7,239 nt of DNA, taken from NCBI GenBank assembly GCA_024697885.1, contig JAILSA010000212.1, positions 1 to 7,239 on the forward strand, written 5' to 3'. A program made the position numbers and the translations under genes. Source of the DNA: Eubacterium sp. Lineage in GTDB: Bacteria; Bacillota; Clostridia; Lachnospirales; Lachnospiraceae. Positions within the stretch are counted from its first letter, which is position 1, and each line of letters begins with the position of its first letter. Under the pieces are notes generated by a model, which was not told the origin of the DNA, did not search any database, and worked only from the letters and a program-made list of their open reading frames with translations. This document shows, one piece after another, positions 5,925 through 7,239 of the stretch.

Positions 5925-5951
5925 TCGGATGTAGAAGCGGAGCGAGAAGTA

Positions 5952-7239
5952 ATGGCTAGAAATTATAGACAAGAAGCATATAGTAGAAGACGTAGAAGGC
6001 GCATAAGAGCCAGAGAGAAGCGATTTACCAGAAAAATGAGAGTCGCCATCTTTATATTCTTTGCGCTTTCTATTGTTATGTTTGCAGGTCTTGGAGTAAA
6101 AATATACTATATTAATCATGAAAAGGGAGACAGTTACCGCAAGGAAGCCCTGTCCCAGCAGGCTTATACCAACAAAGGCCTCAACTACCAGAGGGGTGGC
6201 ATTGTGGACCGAAACGACACCACCCTGGCTGTCAGCGTCCGAAAGTATAATGTGATTTTGGAGCCAAGAACCCTCTTGGCAGAGGAGGAGAAAAGACCAA
6301 CTTCCATCCGTGAGATTTCGGATTTTTTTGGGGTCAGCCAGGAGTCCCTCAACAAAATCGTGGATGAAAATCCCAAGTCCCTGTATGAGCACGTGGAGAG
6401 TCTTAGGGAAATCGACTCCAAAAAAATAAAGAAATTCAAGAAAATCATGAGAAATAATAAGGATATTGTGGGAATATGGTTTGAGGAGACCTATACCAGA
6501 GAGTATCCTTTGGACAATGTAGGCTGTAACATCATTGGATTTATGGGGGCGGATGACCACGGAACCTATGGTATTGAGGAGAGCTACAACAATGAGCTCT
6601 GTGGTACAACAGGCCGTGAATTTGGATATTTTGACGCCAACATGAACCTGCAGAGAACGGTAAAGGAGGCCAAGGATGGCAATTCTGTAGTCCTGACCAT
6701 AGACGCCAATGTTCAGCAGACCGTGGAGAAAATGATCAAAAACTTCCAGGAAAAGGGAGTGGGAGCTGAGACTGTGGGAGTTATGCTTATGAATCCCAAA
6801 AATGGTGAGGTTTTGGCCATGGCTTCCAATAACACCTTTGATCTCAACAACCCAAGAACCCTAAAGACTATGTATACGGACCAGGAAATTGCGGCCATGT
6901 CAGAGGAGGAGCAAAAGACCAACCTTATGACCATGTGGTCCAACTTCTGCATAGGCTCTGCCTATGAGCCAGGTTCTACCTACAAGCCTTTTACCATTGC
7001 GGCAGCTCTTGATGAGGGCTTGATTAATGGAAATTCCACCTTTGTCTGCAACGGAGTAGTCAATGTGGCAGACCGACAGATTCACTGTAGTAACCGTTCA
7101 GGACACGGCGTTTTGGATTTGCGCCATGCCCTTATGAAGTCTTGTAATGCGGCTTTGATGGATATAGGATTAAAGTTAGGACGAAATAATTTTATCAAAT
7201 ATAACAAGCTTTATGGCTTTGGCCAAAGAACAGGAATTG
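5952..7239 (+). CDS. Class B penicillin-binding protein (FtsI/PBP2B or SpoVD type), 3' end outside the window
   Basis: The frame stays open for 429 codons to the right edge. A very basic cytoplasmic N-terminus (1-30) precedes one signal-anchor helix (about 31-53). RGGIVDRNDTTLAVS (81-95) opens the PBP dimerisation (pedestal) domain, which runs to about YGIEESYNNELCGTTG (206-221). The transpeptidase domain begins near 270. Its SxxK motif is STYK (342-345, nucleophile Ser342) and its SxN motif is SCN (397-399). The KTG motif would lie beyond the window. The enzyme cross-links septal peptidoglycan outside the membrane and is a beta-lactam target. FtsI-type (division) and SpoVD-type (spore cortex) paralogues often sit side by side here, and I cannot separate them without the C-terminus: SpoVD usually ends in a PASTA domain. 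The start is supported by GGAG (5939-5942), nine bases upstream; the gap after ftsL is 27 bases, so it belongs to the mraZ operon. Confidence 0.93.
   Translation, partial: MARNYRQEAYSRRRRRRIRAREKRFTRKMRVAIFIFFALSIVMFAGLGVKIYYINHEKGDSYRKEALSQQAYTNKGLNYQRGGIVDRNDTTLAVSVRKYNVILEPRTLLAEEEKRPTSIREISDFFGVSQESLNKIVDENPKSLYEHVESLREIDSKKIKKFKKIMRNNKDIVGIWFEETYTREYPLDNVGCNIIGFMGADDHGTYGIEESYNNELCGTTGREFGYFDANMNLQRTVKEAKDGNSVVLTIDANVQQTVEKMIKNFQEKGVGAETVGVMLMNPKNGEVLAMASNNTFDLNNPRTLKTMYTDQEIAAMSEEEQKTNLMTMWSNFCIGSAYEPGSTYKPFTIAAALDEGLINGNSTFVCNGVVNVADRQIHCSNRSGHGVLDLRHALMKSCNAALMDIGLKLGRNNFIKYNKLYGFGQRTGI

Noticed and set aside
5781..6560. Long open frame on the minus strand (about 259 codons) opposite ftsL and the PBP gene
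   Set aside because: It lies wholly opposite two genes with strong family motifs and gives no recognisable protein; it is a codon-usage shadow.

Overview
The window looks like the junction between a decayed accessory region (about 1-1860) and a conserved housekeeping region (about 1864-7239) on a low-to-mid GC Gram-positive chromosome. The gene order ychF-lgt / mraZ-rsmH-ftsL-pbp, the Tyr-for-His variant of Lgt, the CxC...CxC insert in RsmH and the long basic N-termini of FtsL and the PBP all suggest a Clostridia member, most likely Lachnospiraceae. That placement is from memory of family patterns, not from a search.

Left part (1-581). The minus strand carries a broken, 5'-truncated C-terminal piece of a 3-oxoacyl-ACP synthase III-like gene that runs off the left edge. 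It is followed by a short palindrome and the first copy of a 112-bp direct repeat. The repeat contains a good sigma-70-type promoter and a scrap of tyrosine-recombinase coding sequence.

Cargo (582-1442). One intact gene encodes a pRiA4b ORF-3-family protein. It has an acidic linker and a helical C-terminus that loosely resembles the N-terminal core-binding domain of tyrosine recombinases.

Right flank of the cargo (1443-1863). There is a hairpin, a 14-bp perfect palindrome and the second copy of the repeat, 1252 bp from the first. The second copy runs into a longer relic of a tyrosine-recombinase catalytic domain. In that relic the conserved RHTFATR arginine has become glycine, and the frame stops 27 bases before ychF.

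Core part. ychF and lgt are 12 bases apart and end at a strong intrinsic terminator. A new promoter follows, overlapped by an array of GTGGTG-like boxes that looks like a MraZ operator. It drives mraZ, rsmH, ftsL and a class B penicillin-binding protein, the start of the division and cell wall (dcw) cluster. The PBP is cut by the window's right edge after its SxxK and SxN motifs.

The core genes are ordinary. The parts worth a second look are the repeat-flanked cargo with its recombinase relics, and the architecture of the mraZ control region. I see no CRISPR array, rRNA, tRNA or complete transposase.
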